In this document: positions 39,724-47,903 of the stretch, in pieces
How the letters are laid out: every line of letters starts with the position of its first letter
Position numbering within the stretch: position 1 is the stretch's first letter
Origin: Paludisphaera mucosa
GTDB taxonomy: Bacteria; Planctomycetota; Planctomycetia; Isosphaerales; Isosphaeraceae
Length of the DNA: 64,000 bases
Assembly (NCBI RefSeq): GCF_029589435.1
Contig: NZ_JARRAG010000002.1
Coordinates: forward strand, 4,650,001-4,714,000
Direction: 5' to 3'
The notes under the pieces: model-generated
What the model saw: only the letters and a program-made list of their open reading frames with translations
What the model was told of the DNA's origin: nothing
Database searches by the model: none
Program-made: the position numbers and the translations under genes

Positions 39724-40809
39724 TCAGGGGCCCTGGGCGAGGGCCTCGGCGTCGAGGGGGTCGAGGGCGACGTCGTCGATCCACATCTCGCCGAGGTTGG
39801 CGTCGCTGGAGATGCGGAAGTCGAGGGCGGCGGTGGTGGCCTCGGCCTCGATGCGGACGAGCTTCTCGACCTTCGTCCAGCGGCCGACGACGGTCAGCTC
39901 CTGGTCGAACCCGCCCCCGGGGAGGACGCGGCAGGACGTGGGGGTGTCCTTGTACTGGGCCAGGCGGACGCGGCTCTCGCCGACGGTCCCGTACGCGATC
40001 AAGTACCAGAAGGTCAGCCGCATCCGCGAACCGTACCGCACGGGGCGGTCGGGGAAGCGGTAATACTGCCGCCCCGGGACGTGGGCCTCCAGGTGCAGGC
40101 TGTCCGGGCCGGAGACGAAGTGGCGCGGGTCGCGACGGTCGTCGGGGGCCTCGGGCCAGCCGGCCTTCGGGTACGCGACGCGGGCCTCGCGGTCGAGCGG
40201 CACGACGTCGTGAAACGTCTCCTGGCCGAACCGGACGGCCACCGTCCGCTCGCCCAGGAGCGGGTCGTAGTCGCCGTGGACGACGTGCTGGTGGGCGTAT
40301 CGGAGCCGGACCAGCCCCGTCGCGCCCGGCGCCAGGCTGATCGGCGCGACCGCTTCGGCGGGCCTCGCCGCGGCGTCGGGGGCCTGGTCGTCGCTCCAGA
40401 CCGCCAGCGACAGCCGCTCGCGGCAGCGCCCGGGGTCGTCGGCGGCCGGGATCACGTCGGCGTCGGCCGTCGCCTTCTCGGCCGCCTTGATCGCCACGGC
40501 CGCGCGTCGCGGGACCGCGTGGCCGGCGACCCGCGAGTTCGACACCCAGCCCTCGGACCTCACCTCGATCTCCGCCGGCGTGACGATCAGGCCCGTCGGC
40601 GTCTCGTTGCGGATCTGATAGTCGACGACCCAGGCGCCCTGGTCCTGCCGGACCGACCGCCGCACGAGCGTCACCCGGTTGGGCTGGCCGATCGACGCCC
40701 CGTCGTCGGCCGTCGCCGCCCCGGCCGCCGTCGCCAGGATCAGCGTCCCCAGCCCCAATCCGCTTCGGATTCGCCCGCCCCGGCCGCGTGACTGCGTCGA
40801 AAACCGCAT
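39724..40809 (-). CDS. Secreted protein of unknown function
   Basis: 361 residues. Signal peptide at about 1-33 (hydrophobic core GLGLGTLILATAAGAATA). The body is beta-rich with no known domain recognised. It includes VPGRQYYRFPDRPVRYGSRMRLTFWYLIAYGTV, and the C-terminal MWIDDVALDPLD resembles the last strand of carbohydrate-binding jelly rolls, so a surface-binding role is possible but not demonstrated. ATG 40809 has GAAGGA eight bases upstream; the frame runs open to 40941 but without a signal. It is convergent with the cyclase-fold gene at 38573 and is followed upstream by the gene at 41057 on the same strand. Confidence 0.65.
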   Translation of the reverse strand: MRFSTQSRGRGGRIRSGLGLGTLILATAAGAATADDGASIGQPNRVTLVRRSVRQDQGAWVVDYQIRNETPTGLIVTPAEIEVRSEGWVSNSRVAGHAVPRRAAVAIKAAEKATADADVIPAADDPGRCRERLSLAVWSDDQAPDAAARPAEAVAPISLAPGATGLVRLRYAHQHVVHGDYDPLLGERTVAVRFGQETFHDVVPLDREARVAYPKAGWPEAPDDRRDPRHFVSGPDSLHLEAHVPGRQYYRFPDRPVRYGSRMRLTFWYLIAYGTVGESRVRLAQYKDTPTSCRVLPGGGFDQELTVVGRWTKVEKLVRIEAEATTAALDFRISSDANLGEMWIDDVALDPLDAEALAQGP

Positions 40810-41056
40810 AGCGCCGTCCTTCCCTGGGTCTGGAACGTACCGTCCGCCATCCATGGCGTGCGCTGAAGCAAACGACTTGGTCTTCGCGCCCGAACTCCTT
40901 ACTAGAGAACGTGGTCCAGAATCGCCTGATTTGGACGACATTCCCTGTCGAGGCGATCAAGGTGCGACGAAGACGAACCGAGGCGAGAGGGCATCGCGCC
41001 GGCGGGAGGGGAGTGCGGCGCGGGCTCGGAAGGGGTGGACCTTGGGGATCCCTGCG

Positions 41057-41548
41057 TCAGTCGTCTTCGGATTCCGACTCGCCTTCGTCGTCGAGATCGA
41101 GGGCGGCGGGCGGGACCGTTGCACAACGTTCCAGGAACCGTGGGAGGAACCGGTCGAGGAACACCGAGACCGCGATCTGGGTCGTGGCGTTGTCCATGCC
41201 CCAGACGCTGGCGTGGGCTTCGGCCAGCTCGGGGTCCATCTGGATGAAGTAGCGCTCGTTCACCGCGAGGGCGACGGGCACCTCCTCCAGCCATCGATGG
41301 GCGAGTTCGTTGACGCCCGGGCCCCCCAGCGAGATCGTCGCCATGGCCTGGAGCGCGTCGTCGTGGAGCCAGCGGAAGTCGGCGACGACGTGGACCTCGT
41401 AATCGGACAGGTCCTCGTCCGGGGCCGCCGCGATCGCCTCCTCGACGCGCCGTTTGAGGTAATACGCCAGCGGCCGGTCCAGCTCCTCGGCCCGCAGCGT
41501 ACTGCCCGTCACGATCAGGAGGAACCTCAGCGGAGCACCCTCGGCCAT
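41057..41548 (-). CDS. Hypothetical protein
   Basis: 163 residues with no signal peptide. The domain is alpha/beta-like (LRFLLIVTGSTLR, DYEVHVVADFRWL, VNELAHRWLEEVPVALAV), with an acidic C-terminal tail (DLDDEGESESEDD). I do not recognise the family. The tail and the clean frame with GC-rich third positions suggest a real cytoplasmic gene. It sits 247 bases upstream of the secreted-protein gene at 39724, on the same strand. Confidence 0.6.
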   Translation of the reverse strand: MAEGAPLRFLLIVTGSTLRAEELDRPLAYYLKRRVEEAIAAAPDEDLSDYEVHVVADFRWLHDDALQAMATISLGGPGVNELAHRWLEEVPVALAVNERYFIQMDPELAEAHASVWGMDNATTQIAVSVFLDRFLPRFLERCATVPPAALDLDDEGESESEDD

Positions 41549-41724
41549 GGACGGCCCGAACCTTTCTGACGATCGATCGACGCCGAGCCGCGTCGCATCG
41601 AGCGAGGCGACATCTCTTTATCGGTCGGCGACGACCTCATCGCAGCACCGATCTTACCAGGAACTTCATCGGATCGATTATAGCGGCGGCGTCCATCGGC
41701 CGCCTCGTCGCCTCCTCCCGGGAA

Positions 41725-42558
41725 TCAACGAACCTCGGGTGCGGCGGCGTGGGACGCCCGCCACAGGTTGATTCTTTTCAACACGGCCTGGGCGGCCTGG
41801 AACTCGTCGGCCCCTTCGGCCTCGAAGCGCTGGGAGACGGCCTGCTTGCCGGCCAGGGGGATCAGGCAGGCGAAGACGACCCGGCCGCCGGGCTCGCCCT
41901 CGATGGTGTAGCGGACCACGCCGGCCGTCGTCAGCTTGCGGCGGATTTCGGCCCAATCGCCCCCCGGCCCGGAGGCGGGACGCGTCGGGGCCGCTTCGAG
42001 CGTCGGCAACCCCGAGGTCGCGACGCCGGGGTCGAGCGGTGCCGGGGCGGGGGCCGGGACGGGTGCAGGTACGGGGGCCGGGGTCGGGGCGGGTGTATCG
42101 GCCGGGGGGCGGGTCGAGCCGGCCGGCGCAGCCCCGGGGGCGGGGGCCGTCGGCGGCGACAGGACCGACGTCAGGGCCCCCAGGAGGGCCGGCGGCTCGG
42201 CCTTGGCCGGCACGGGGGCGGGAGACGCCTGGGCGGCCGGGGCGTCCACGAAGGGTTCCGTGACCTTGGGCGCCGGTGCCGGCGCGGGGGGAGGGGGCTC
42301 GGCCGGCTTGGGGGTTTCGGCCGATCTGGCCGCCACGGCGGCGGCCCCGACGAGGGGCTCGGAAGCGGCTTTCGCGGCGGTCGGATTCGCCGCGCCGGGG
42401 GGCGGCGTCAGGTCGAGCGAGTCGATCTCCCCGCCGTCCTTCAGGCCCATGTAGTCGAGGAGGTGCTCCTGGGCCCAGCGGAAGCCGGGTCCGCTGACCA
42501 GCGCGCCGCCGCCGAAGGCCGCTCCCACGAGCACGATCACCAGCAAAACTTGACGCAC
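41725..42558 (-). CDS. Membrane-anchored protein with long Pro/Ala-rich linker
   Basis: 277 residues. The GTG start at 42558 has GGGAGG seven bases upstream and puts an uncleaved hydrophobic helix (about 1-25) first. Residues about 50-195 are a Pro/Ala-rich linker, suggesting a reach across the periplasm. The last 75 residues form a small globular domain (AEIRRKLTTAGVVRYTIEGEPGGRVVFACLIP) with an unknown function. The layout resembles envelope-spanning proteins such as TonB, but no TonB motif is seen. The next gene, at 42844, is divergent. Confidence 0.65.
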   Translation of the reverse strand: MRQVLLVIVLVGAAFGGGALVSGPGFRWAQEHLLDYMGLKDGGEIDSLDLTPPPGAANPTAAKAASEPLVGAAAVAARSAETPKPAEPPPPAPAPAPKVTEPFVDAPAAQASPAPVPAKAEPPALLGALTSVLSPPTAPAPGAAPAGSTRPPADTPAPTPAPVPAPVPAPAPAPLDPGVATSGLPTLEAAPTRPASGPGGDWAEIRRKLTTAGVVRYTIEGEPGGRVVFACLIPLAGKQAVSQRFEAEGADEFQAAQAVLKRINLWRASHAAAPEVR

Positions 42559-42843
42559 GAGTCGGCCTCCCTGCCCAATCCATTCGACGCGGCCTCGCCG
42601 ACATCCCGTCGACGCCCACGCATGCGTGGGCCGCCTTGTCAAAACCCGACCGTCCGCAATAATCCTAGAGAGGACCCGAAGAGACTTCCCCGAACGATGA
42701 ACCCTTTCGGCGTCTCGCGTCGATACGGTGGCCTAGGGGACGGCCGGTCCGTCCTCCCTCGCCTTCCGTCGTGCCCGCAGAAATCGACGTCGAGCAGCCG
42801 GTCCGCCCTTTTGCTCTGAAAACGGGCAGTATTTACCCGAGTC

Positions 42844-43191
42844 ATGCTCATGAAGCAAGCCCAGTCTTACCGCTCACGTCCGACCTTCGGGTCGTTCCGG
42901 CCGTCTCCGGCGGCCGCCGCGTGGCCGGGGAGGGCGCGCGCCGAGGTCTACGCTCCCGGGAACCCCATCCTGGCCGTCGTCGGCTTCCTGTTCTCGGCCG
43001 CCTGGTGGGTCGTCACGCTCCCCTTCCGCCTGGTCTTCGGCATGTTCTCGCTGCTGGGCCGGATGACGGGCGTGGCCGTCGGCTTCACGTTGATGGTCTT
43101 CGGCATGGCGCTGGGGGCGGGCCCCTTCTTCCTGGTCGGGATCCCGATCTTCCTCGTCGGCCTGCTGCTGACGCTACGGTGCCTTGGGTAA
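42844..43191 (+). CDS. Small membrane protein
   Basis: 115 residues with at least two hydrophobic helices (AVVGFLFSAAWWVVTLPFRLVFG, then VAVGFTLMVFGMALGAGPFFLVGIPIFLVGLLLTL). An N-terminal polar segment of about 35 residues precedes them. The function is unknown. It ends 48 bases before the cysteine desulfurase gene on the same strand, so the two may be co-transcribed. In-frame ATG codons at 42844 and 42850 are both possible starts. Confidence 0.6.
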   Translation: MLMKQAQSYRSRPTFGSFRPSPAAAAWPGRARAEVYAPGNPILAVVGFLFSAAWWVVTLPFRLVFGMFSLLGRMTGVAVGFTLMVFGMALGAGPFFLVGIPIFLVGLLLTLRCLG

Positions 43192-43239
43192 GATGGGACG
43201 TCTAGGTCCCGGACGGCCCGACGCCTCCTCTCCACCGTC

Positions 43240-44394
43240 ATGAACGCCACGACGATCTATCTGGATCACAACGCGACCACGGCCCTCGACCCCCGGGTGC
43301 TGGAGGCGATGGGGCCGTATTTCCTGGTCGCCGGCAACGCCGAGAGCCGGCACTCGGCCGGGAGGCGGGCACGCCGCGCCTTCGAGGAGGCGACGGAGGT
43401 CGTCGCCGAGATCCTCGGCGCGCGGCCGGACGAGGTTGTCTTCACCTCGGGCGGGACCGAGTCGAACAACCTGGCCGTCTTCGGGCTGGCGGTCGACGGC
43501 GCGACGCCGCCGGGGCGGATCGCCACCACGCCGATCGAGCATCCGGCGGTCAACGAGTTCGTCGCGCACCTGGAGGCCCGGGGATTCGTCGCCGACCTCG
43601 CGCCGGTGGACTCCGAGGGGACCGTCGACGTCGACCGCATGGCGGCCCTGTTCTACGAGCGGACCCGGCTGGCGACCCTGATGCTCGCCAACAACGAGAC
43701 CGGAACGATCCAGCCCGTCGCCAAGCTGGCCGACCTCGCCGCCGCGCGGGGGATCCCGGTCCACACCGACGCCGTGCAGGCCGTGGGCCGGATCCCGGTC
43801 GATTTCGCCGCCCTGGGCGTGGCGACGCTCGCCGCCAGCGGCCACAAGTTCCACGGCCCGGCCGGCTCGGGGGTGCTTTTGGTGCGCCGGGGCGTTCGCC
43901 TCACGCCTCGGCTGTACGGCGGCGGCCAGCAGCAGGGGAGGCGGCCGGGGACGATCGCGGTCCCCCTGGCCGTGGGCTTCGCGACCGCGCTCGACCTCTG
44001 GCGCCGCGAATACCAGTCTCGAACGGCGACCTGGCGACGCCTGACCCAGCGCCTGATCGACGGCCTCCACCGCGCGATCGGCCCCGACCGCATCCTCCCC
44101 AACGGCCCGGCCGACCCGTCGCGGCGGCTGCCGCAGACGGTCAACCTGGGCTTCCTCGGCGTCGACGGCGACGCGCTGTTGATGCAGCTCGACCTGGCCG
44201 GCCTGGCCGTCTCGCTGGGCTCCGCTTGCGCCAGCGGCTCGACGCAGCCCTCGCCGACGCTCGTCGCCATGGGCGTTCCCACCGACTGCCTGCGCTCCTC
44301 CGTCCGCTTCAGCCTCGGCGCCTTCACCACCGAAGCCGAGATCGACCAGGCCGTCGTTCACGTCGCCGCCGCGGTGAAGTGGCTGACGCGCTGA
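43240..44394 (+). CDS. Cysteine desulfurase (NifS/IscS-like, class V aminotransferase fold)
   Basis: 384 residues. Pyridoxal-phosphate enzyme that removes sulfur from cysteine for iron-sulfur cluster or tRNA thiolation pathways. The N-terminal IYLDHNATT, the FTSGGTESNN loop, the PLP lysine in SGHKFHGPAGSG and the catalytic loop LGSACASGS (Cys) are all visible. The family also includes selenocysteine lyase-like proteins, but the LGSACASGS loop fits IscS/NifS better. No iscU or suf genes are nearby, so the partner acceptor is unknown. Confidence 0.9.
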   Translation: MNATTIYLDHNATTALDPRVLEAMGPYFLVAGNAESRHSAGRRARRAFEEATEVVAEILGARPDEVVFTSGGTESNNLAVFGLAVDGATPPGRIATTPIEHPAVNEFVAHLEARGFVADLAPVDSEGTVDVDRMAALFYERTRLATLMLANNETGTIQPVAKLADLAAARGIPVHTDAVQAVGRIPVDFAALGVATLAASGHKFHGPAGSGVLLVRRGVRLTPRLYGGGQQQGRRPGTIAVPLAVGFATALDLWRREYQSRTATWRRLTQRLIDGLHRAIGPDRILPNGPADPSRRLPQTVNLGFLGVDGDALLMQLDLAGLAVSLGSACASGSTQPSPTLVAMGVPTDCLRSSVRFSLGAFTTEAEIDQAVVHVAAAVKWLTR

Positions 44395-44434
44395 GGATCG
44401 GTTCCTGACGTCCGGGCGAGAAGGACGCTCGTCG

Positions 44435-45235
44435 TCAGATTCCTACGCTCGGCCGTGCTCCCGCGGCGAGGGCCCGGGCGAGGTCCTTGAAGGTCCGAAG
44501 GTCGCCGAGTTCGTACGTGGATCGATGACACTCCAGGACGGCTGTCAGGGCGATGATGGCGAGCAGGGTCATCGTCCCGAGGACGGCTGTGAGCGGCCCG
44601 AAGAAGGGAAATGGGGAGTGCAGGAGGCCGAGGAAACTGACGCCCGCGGCGACCATGAAGCCGATCACGCAGGCCGCCAGGGGCTTCTCCAGCGGTGGGT
44701 GATCCACGCGCAGCGTCGGCAACGTCCCCGGGGCGAGGGAGTCGATCGACCGCCAGAAGCGAGTGAGGAGGACGCCCCCGCGGAGGAAGGGTTCCAACGG
44801 CGAATCCGGGGTGATCGCATCGGCGTCGAAGCCGGCCTCGCGGAGGGCGGATCGGACGATCGCGAACGCGCCGGCGGCCGGGCAGGGGGGGACGCCGAGG
44901 AAGCCGATCGGCTCGATCTCAGGCCGCGTCGCGCCCGAGGCGGCGATGAACGCGCTTAGACCGCCCAGGGTCCGCTTCCGCGCCGGTTTCAGGACGGCCT
45001 TCCATTCGGCCCGCGACCGTCCGAGCTTCCAGTAGGCGTCGAGCCCCCGGGCCAGCCCTCGCCAGTCGGTCAGCTCGTCGGCCTCGCGCCATTGGGCGAT
45101 GGTCGTCTCGGCCGTCAGGTCAGTGTGAGGATCAGCCTCGTAGATCCCGGCGAGGTGGCGGTGCTGGTCCTGGATCGTCGCCAGGACGTATTCGGCGGTC
45201 GCCGGGATCTGGGTCGGCGGGCGTTCGCGGAGCAT
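44435..45235 (-). CDS. Membrane protein of unknown function
   Basis: 266 residues. The N-terminal half is soluble and has no known motif. At about residues 190-240 there are two strong hydrophobic helices (ACVIGFMVAAGVSFLGLL and FFGPLTAVLGTMTLLAIIALTAV). The start has GAGG at eight bases. It is the last gene of a minus-strand cluster, 15 bases downstream of the lipoprotein gene at 45251. I do not recognise the family. Confidence 0.62.
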   Translation of the reverse strand: MLRERPPTQIPATAEYVLATIQDQHRHLAGIYEADPHTDLTAETTIAQWREADELTDWRGLARGLDAYWKLGRSRAEWKAVLKPARKRTLGGLSAFIAASGATRPEIEPIGFLGVPPCPAAGAFAIVRSALREAGFDADAITPDSPLEPFLRGGVLLTRFWRSIDSLAPGTLPTLRVDHPPLEKPLAACVIGFMVAAGVSFLGLLHSPFPFFGPLTAVLGTMTLLAIIALTAVLECHRSTYELGDLRTFKDLARALAAGARPSVGI

Positions 45236-45250
45236 GGGCGCGCCTCGGTG

Positions 45251-45760
45251 TCAGTAGCCCGGGTTGTTCTTGCGGTCGGGGTACTCCAGGATGACGAGCT
45301 TGTGCTGCACTTCGTCGTAGCCGTACTCCTGGTAGTGGGGGAGCTTGGGGAGGGCGATGTTGTTGGCCTTGATGATCTCGGCCATGAACTCGTCGTAGTC
45401 CTTGGGGAGGCGGTCGTTGGCCGCCTGGTAGAGGTTCATGGCGTGCTGGATCTGGAGGATCGAGGTCTGGCCGATCATCGTGACGTAGGCGTTGCCTTGC
45501 AGGGTGATCGGGTCCTTGGCGGTGATCTTGGGCTTCTCGATCACGTTGGCGCCCTGGGCGACCTCGGGCTCGACGCGGCGGATGTCGGTGGTCCGCTTGC
45601 CGACGATGAACTCGGGCTCCTTCTTCTCGGCCGAGGGCGCCGCGCCGTGGGCGACGGCGTTCTTCTTCTTGCTCCCCTTGACCTGTCGCGGCTCCTCGCA
45701 GCCGCCGATCGCCAGGAGGAGGGCCGTCGTGAGGCAGAACGCCGGGGTTCGCGAAGTCAT
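45251..45760 (-). CDS. Lipoprotein of unknown function
   Basis: 169 residues. It has a lipobox: LLLAIGGC near residue 21. The middle is Lys/Glu-rich, and the C-terminal half contains the segment HAMNLYQAANDRLPKDYDEFMAEII and ends RKNNPGY. That segment resembles the conserved pattern of planctomycete proteins that pair with prepilin-like or DUF1559 genes. It is 16 bases downstream of the aspartic-protease/PDZ gene at 45777 and 15 bases upstream of the membrane protein gene at 44435, so an operon is likely. Confidence 0.7.
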   Translation of the reverse strand: MTSRTPAFCLTTALLLAIGGCEEPRQVKGSKKKNAVAHGAAPSAEKKEPEFIVGKRTTDIRRVEPEVAQGANVIEKPKITAKDPITLQGNAYVTMIGQTSILQIQHAMNLYQAANDRLPKDYDEFMAEIIKANNIALPKLPHYQEYGYDEVQHKLVILEYPDRKNNPGY

Positions 45761-45776
45761 GGCGGGGTTCTCCGGT

Positions 45777-46646
45777 TCAGGCCCCGTCGGCGGGGCGGAC
45801 GGTGAGGACGAGGGTCTTGCCGTCGCGGTCGACGGCGACGGGCGCGGGGCGGCCGGGCTCGACCGAGGCGGCGGCGGCGTAGACGTCGTGGACGCTGGTG
45901 GTCCAGCGGTCGTCGACGGCCGTGACGACGTCGCCGGCGGCCAGGCCCGCGGCCGCGGCGGGCGAGTCGGCGACGACGGACGCGACGCGGACGCCCTTGC
46001 CGCCCCCGTCGACCTCGCCCAGGCGCAGGCCCCACAGGCCGGCGGGCGCGAGCACGCGCCGGCGGGCGACCTTCGGGCCGGCGATGCGGTCGGGCAGGTC
46101 CTTCATCAGGTCGCGGATCGCGAAGTCGACCGGCGTGAAGGTCATCTCGTCCTTCTGGTAGTCGATCGTCGTCCGGTAGCGGGCGAAGAACGTGAAGCCG
46201 ATGATGCCGTCGATCGGCTCGCCCAGCACCTCGCTCAGGACCCCGAGCGCGGGATGGTCGAAGACGACCACGGGCAGCTTCTCGGCCGTCAGGCTCCCCA
46301 CCTGCAGCTTGGCGACCTCGGCCTCGCCCCGCATCGAGAACAGGAACGACTTGGGCGTCTTGGCGTCGACCGTCCCCGAGGTCTCCGCCGCCTTGTTGCT
46401 CAGCAGCGTGATCGGCGCGCCGAGGTCGAAGATCAGCCGGTACGGCCCCTTGCCGTTGAGCATGGCCCGCAAGACCATGTGGTTCGACGGCAGCATCGAA
46501 AACCGGGCCGTCGCCGGCCCCGTCGCCTTCGGCTCGTCCGCCGGCGCGGGGCCGAGCCACGACGACGCCCCCGCCAGACCCGCCGCGGCCAGGCCGATCA
46601 GCGGGCGGAAGAAGCCCGGACGCTTCGTCGATCGTTCGTCGCTCAT
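45777..46646 (-). CDS. Retropepsin-like aspartic protease domain plus PDZ domain; altered active-site triplet
   Basis: 289 residues. Signal-like N-terminal hydrophobic helix (about 14-35), a retropepsin-like fold with the motif LIFDLGAPITLL, then the second half with IDGIIGFTFF and a C-terminal PDZ domain (DSPAAAAGLAAGDVVTAVDD). The catalytic D-T/S-G triplet reads DLG here (D74), whereas its tandem paralogue at 46786 has DSG. This copy may be inactive or specialised. The 139-base gap to the paralogue carries a palindrome. The GTG at 46697 is an in-frame alternative start, but the ATG at 46646 places the hydrophobic helix better. Confidence 0.76.
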   Translation of the reverse strand: MSDERSTKRPGFFRPLIGLAAAGLAGASSWLGPAPADEPKATGPATARFSMLPSNHMVLRAMLNGKGPYRLIFDLGAPITLLSNKAAETSGTVDAKTPKSFLFSMRGEAEVAKLQVGSLTAEKLPVVVFDHPALGVLSEVLGEPIDGIIGFTFFARYRTTIDYQKDEMTFTPVDFAIRDLMKDLPDRIAGPKVARRRVLAPAGLWGLRLGEVDGGGKGVRVASVVADSPAAAAGLAAGDVVTAVDDRWTTSVHDVYAAAASVEPGRPAPVAVDRDGKTLVLTVRPADGA

Positions 46647-46724
46647 GGCTCGGGAACCTGCCTCGTGGTTCGGTGCTGGGAAGGCGTGACGGAACACGAT
46701 GGCGTCCTCGAAACGCCGCGACCC

Positions 46725-46766
46725 TCATCCGGCCCTTCGAGCCACCTTCTCCCGAGGGGAGAAGGG
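46725..46766. repeat. Short palindromic (REP-like) element
   Basis: Between the two aspartic-protease genes lies a unit with CCCTCATCCGGCCCTTCG followed by a perfect 9-base inverted repeat, CCTTCTCCC at 46745-46753 and GGGAGAAGG at 46757-46765, with a 3-base loop. Sequences of this form (CCTTCTCCC...GGGAGAAGG preceded by CCTCATCC) recur in many bacterial genomes. The region near 15168-15200 has a degenerate relative of the first half. Confidence 0.45.
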
Positions 46767-46785
46767 AGTGGGTCGCCTCTCTCGG

Positions 46786-47688
46786 CTACAGCCCTTCGCC
46801 CGCCTTGACCTTGAACGCCTTCTCCTCGCCGCCGCGCTTCACGATCAGCTCGATCGCCTGGTTCCGCCGCAGCGCCGCGAGGCTCTCGCGGGCCGATTTC
46901 AGGCCGTCGACGGGCTTGCCGTCGATGCGGACGAGGGCGTCGCCGGCGGCGAGCCCGGCCGCGGCGGCGGGGGAATCGGGCAGGACGCGGATGATCTGGA
47001 CGGCCTTGGCGTCGGCCGCCTCGGCCCATTCCAGGCCCAGGAAGCCGCGGGGGGCGAGTTCCTCCTCGGGCTGCTTGCCGATCAGGAAGGCCAGGCCCTT
47101 GGCGACCGGGCCGAGGGCGTTCATCAGTTGAAGCTCGACCGGCGGATTGGCGCGGTCGCGGTCGTCGGGGACGGGCGGGTCGCCGGGGGTGAAGTCGAGC
47201 CGGGTCCACGTCATGCGGTCGCGGGTCAGGTCGATGTCGAGCTTGAACCGGGCCAGGATCGTGAACCCGAGGATGCCGTCGATCGTCGCCCCGGGCAGCC
47301 CCAGGGCGTTCATTCCGACGAGCTGGAACGGGTCTTCCACCCGCGCCTTGACCTTCTCCAGCCGCGCCCCGCCCTCGATCTCCAGGCTGTCGAGGGGCGT
47401 CCAGAAGCCCTTCTCCGGGGGCGCGATGCCGATCTTGGCCGCGGCCTCGGTCGCCACGTAGAGCGCGGGGGCCCCGGAATCGACCAGGAAGTTGAACGGC
47501 CCCTGGCCGTTGACCCGCACCCGGACGAGGAAGTGGTTCGTGTCGGTCAGCCGGTAGGGGACGCGGAACGCCCGGCCGATCTGCGGGTCTTTCGGCGCGA
47601 CGTCGGGCTTGTCCTGGGTCGCGACGGCCGACGCGGCCAGGGCCGTCGCGAGCGCCGCGGCGATGCCGATCGACTTCTTGGAGATCAT
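46786..47688 (-). CDS. Retropepsin-like aspartic protease domain plus PDZ domain
   Basis: 300 residues. Signal peptide at about 1-24 (ALATALAASAVATQ). The fold has NFLVDSGAPALY with the catalytic Asp70 in DSG, followed by IDGILGFTIL, the flap and second-half region, and a C-terminal PDZ domain (DSPAAAAGLAAGDALVRIDGKPVDG). Bacterial PDZ-retropepsins of this type are periplasmic or membrane-exposed proteases of unknown targets. The gene is the first of a probable four-gene minus-strand operon running to 44435. ATG 47688 follows AAGG at eight bases. Confidence 0.82.
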   Translation of the reverse strand: MISKKSIGIAAALATALAASAVATQDKPDVAPKDPQIGRAFRVPYRLTDTNHFLVRVRVNGQGPFNFLVDSGAPALYVATEAAAKIGIAPPEKGFWTPLDSLEIEGGARLEKVKARVEDPFQLVGMNALGLPGATIDGILGFTILARFKLDIDLTRDRMTWTRLDFTPGDPPVPDDRDRANPPVELQLMNALGPVAKGLAFLIGKQPEEELAPRGFLGLEWAEAADAKAVQIIRVLPDSPAAAAGLAAGDALVRIDGKPVDGLKSARESLAALRRNQAIELIVKRGGEEKAFKVKAGEGL

Positions 47689-47903
47689 GGTCCGACCTTG
47701 CCAGACGGGCGTGAAGGCGACGAGAAGCGTCCTCTCCATCAGCTTAGGCGCGGGGGCGGCCCCGGGAAAAGACGAAAGCCGCGGCAATCAGGCCCTCCCG
47801 GCGGCGGGGATCGGGCCGAAACCGGGGCCAGGGTGGTGCGGGCCGGCCCCGAAACCTATCATCAAGAATTCCCACGCCCAGACGTTCCACCTTTGAGGAA
47901 GCC

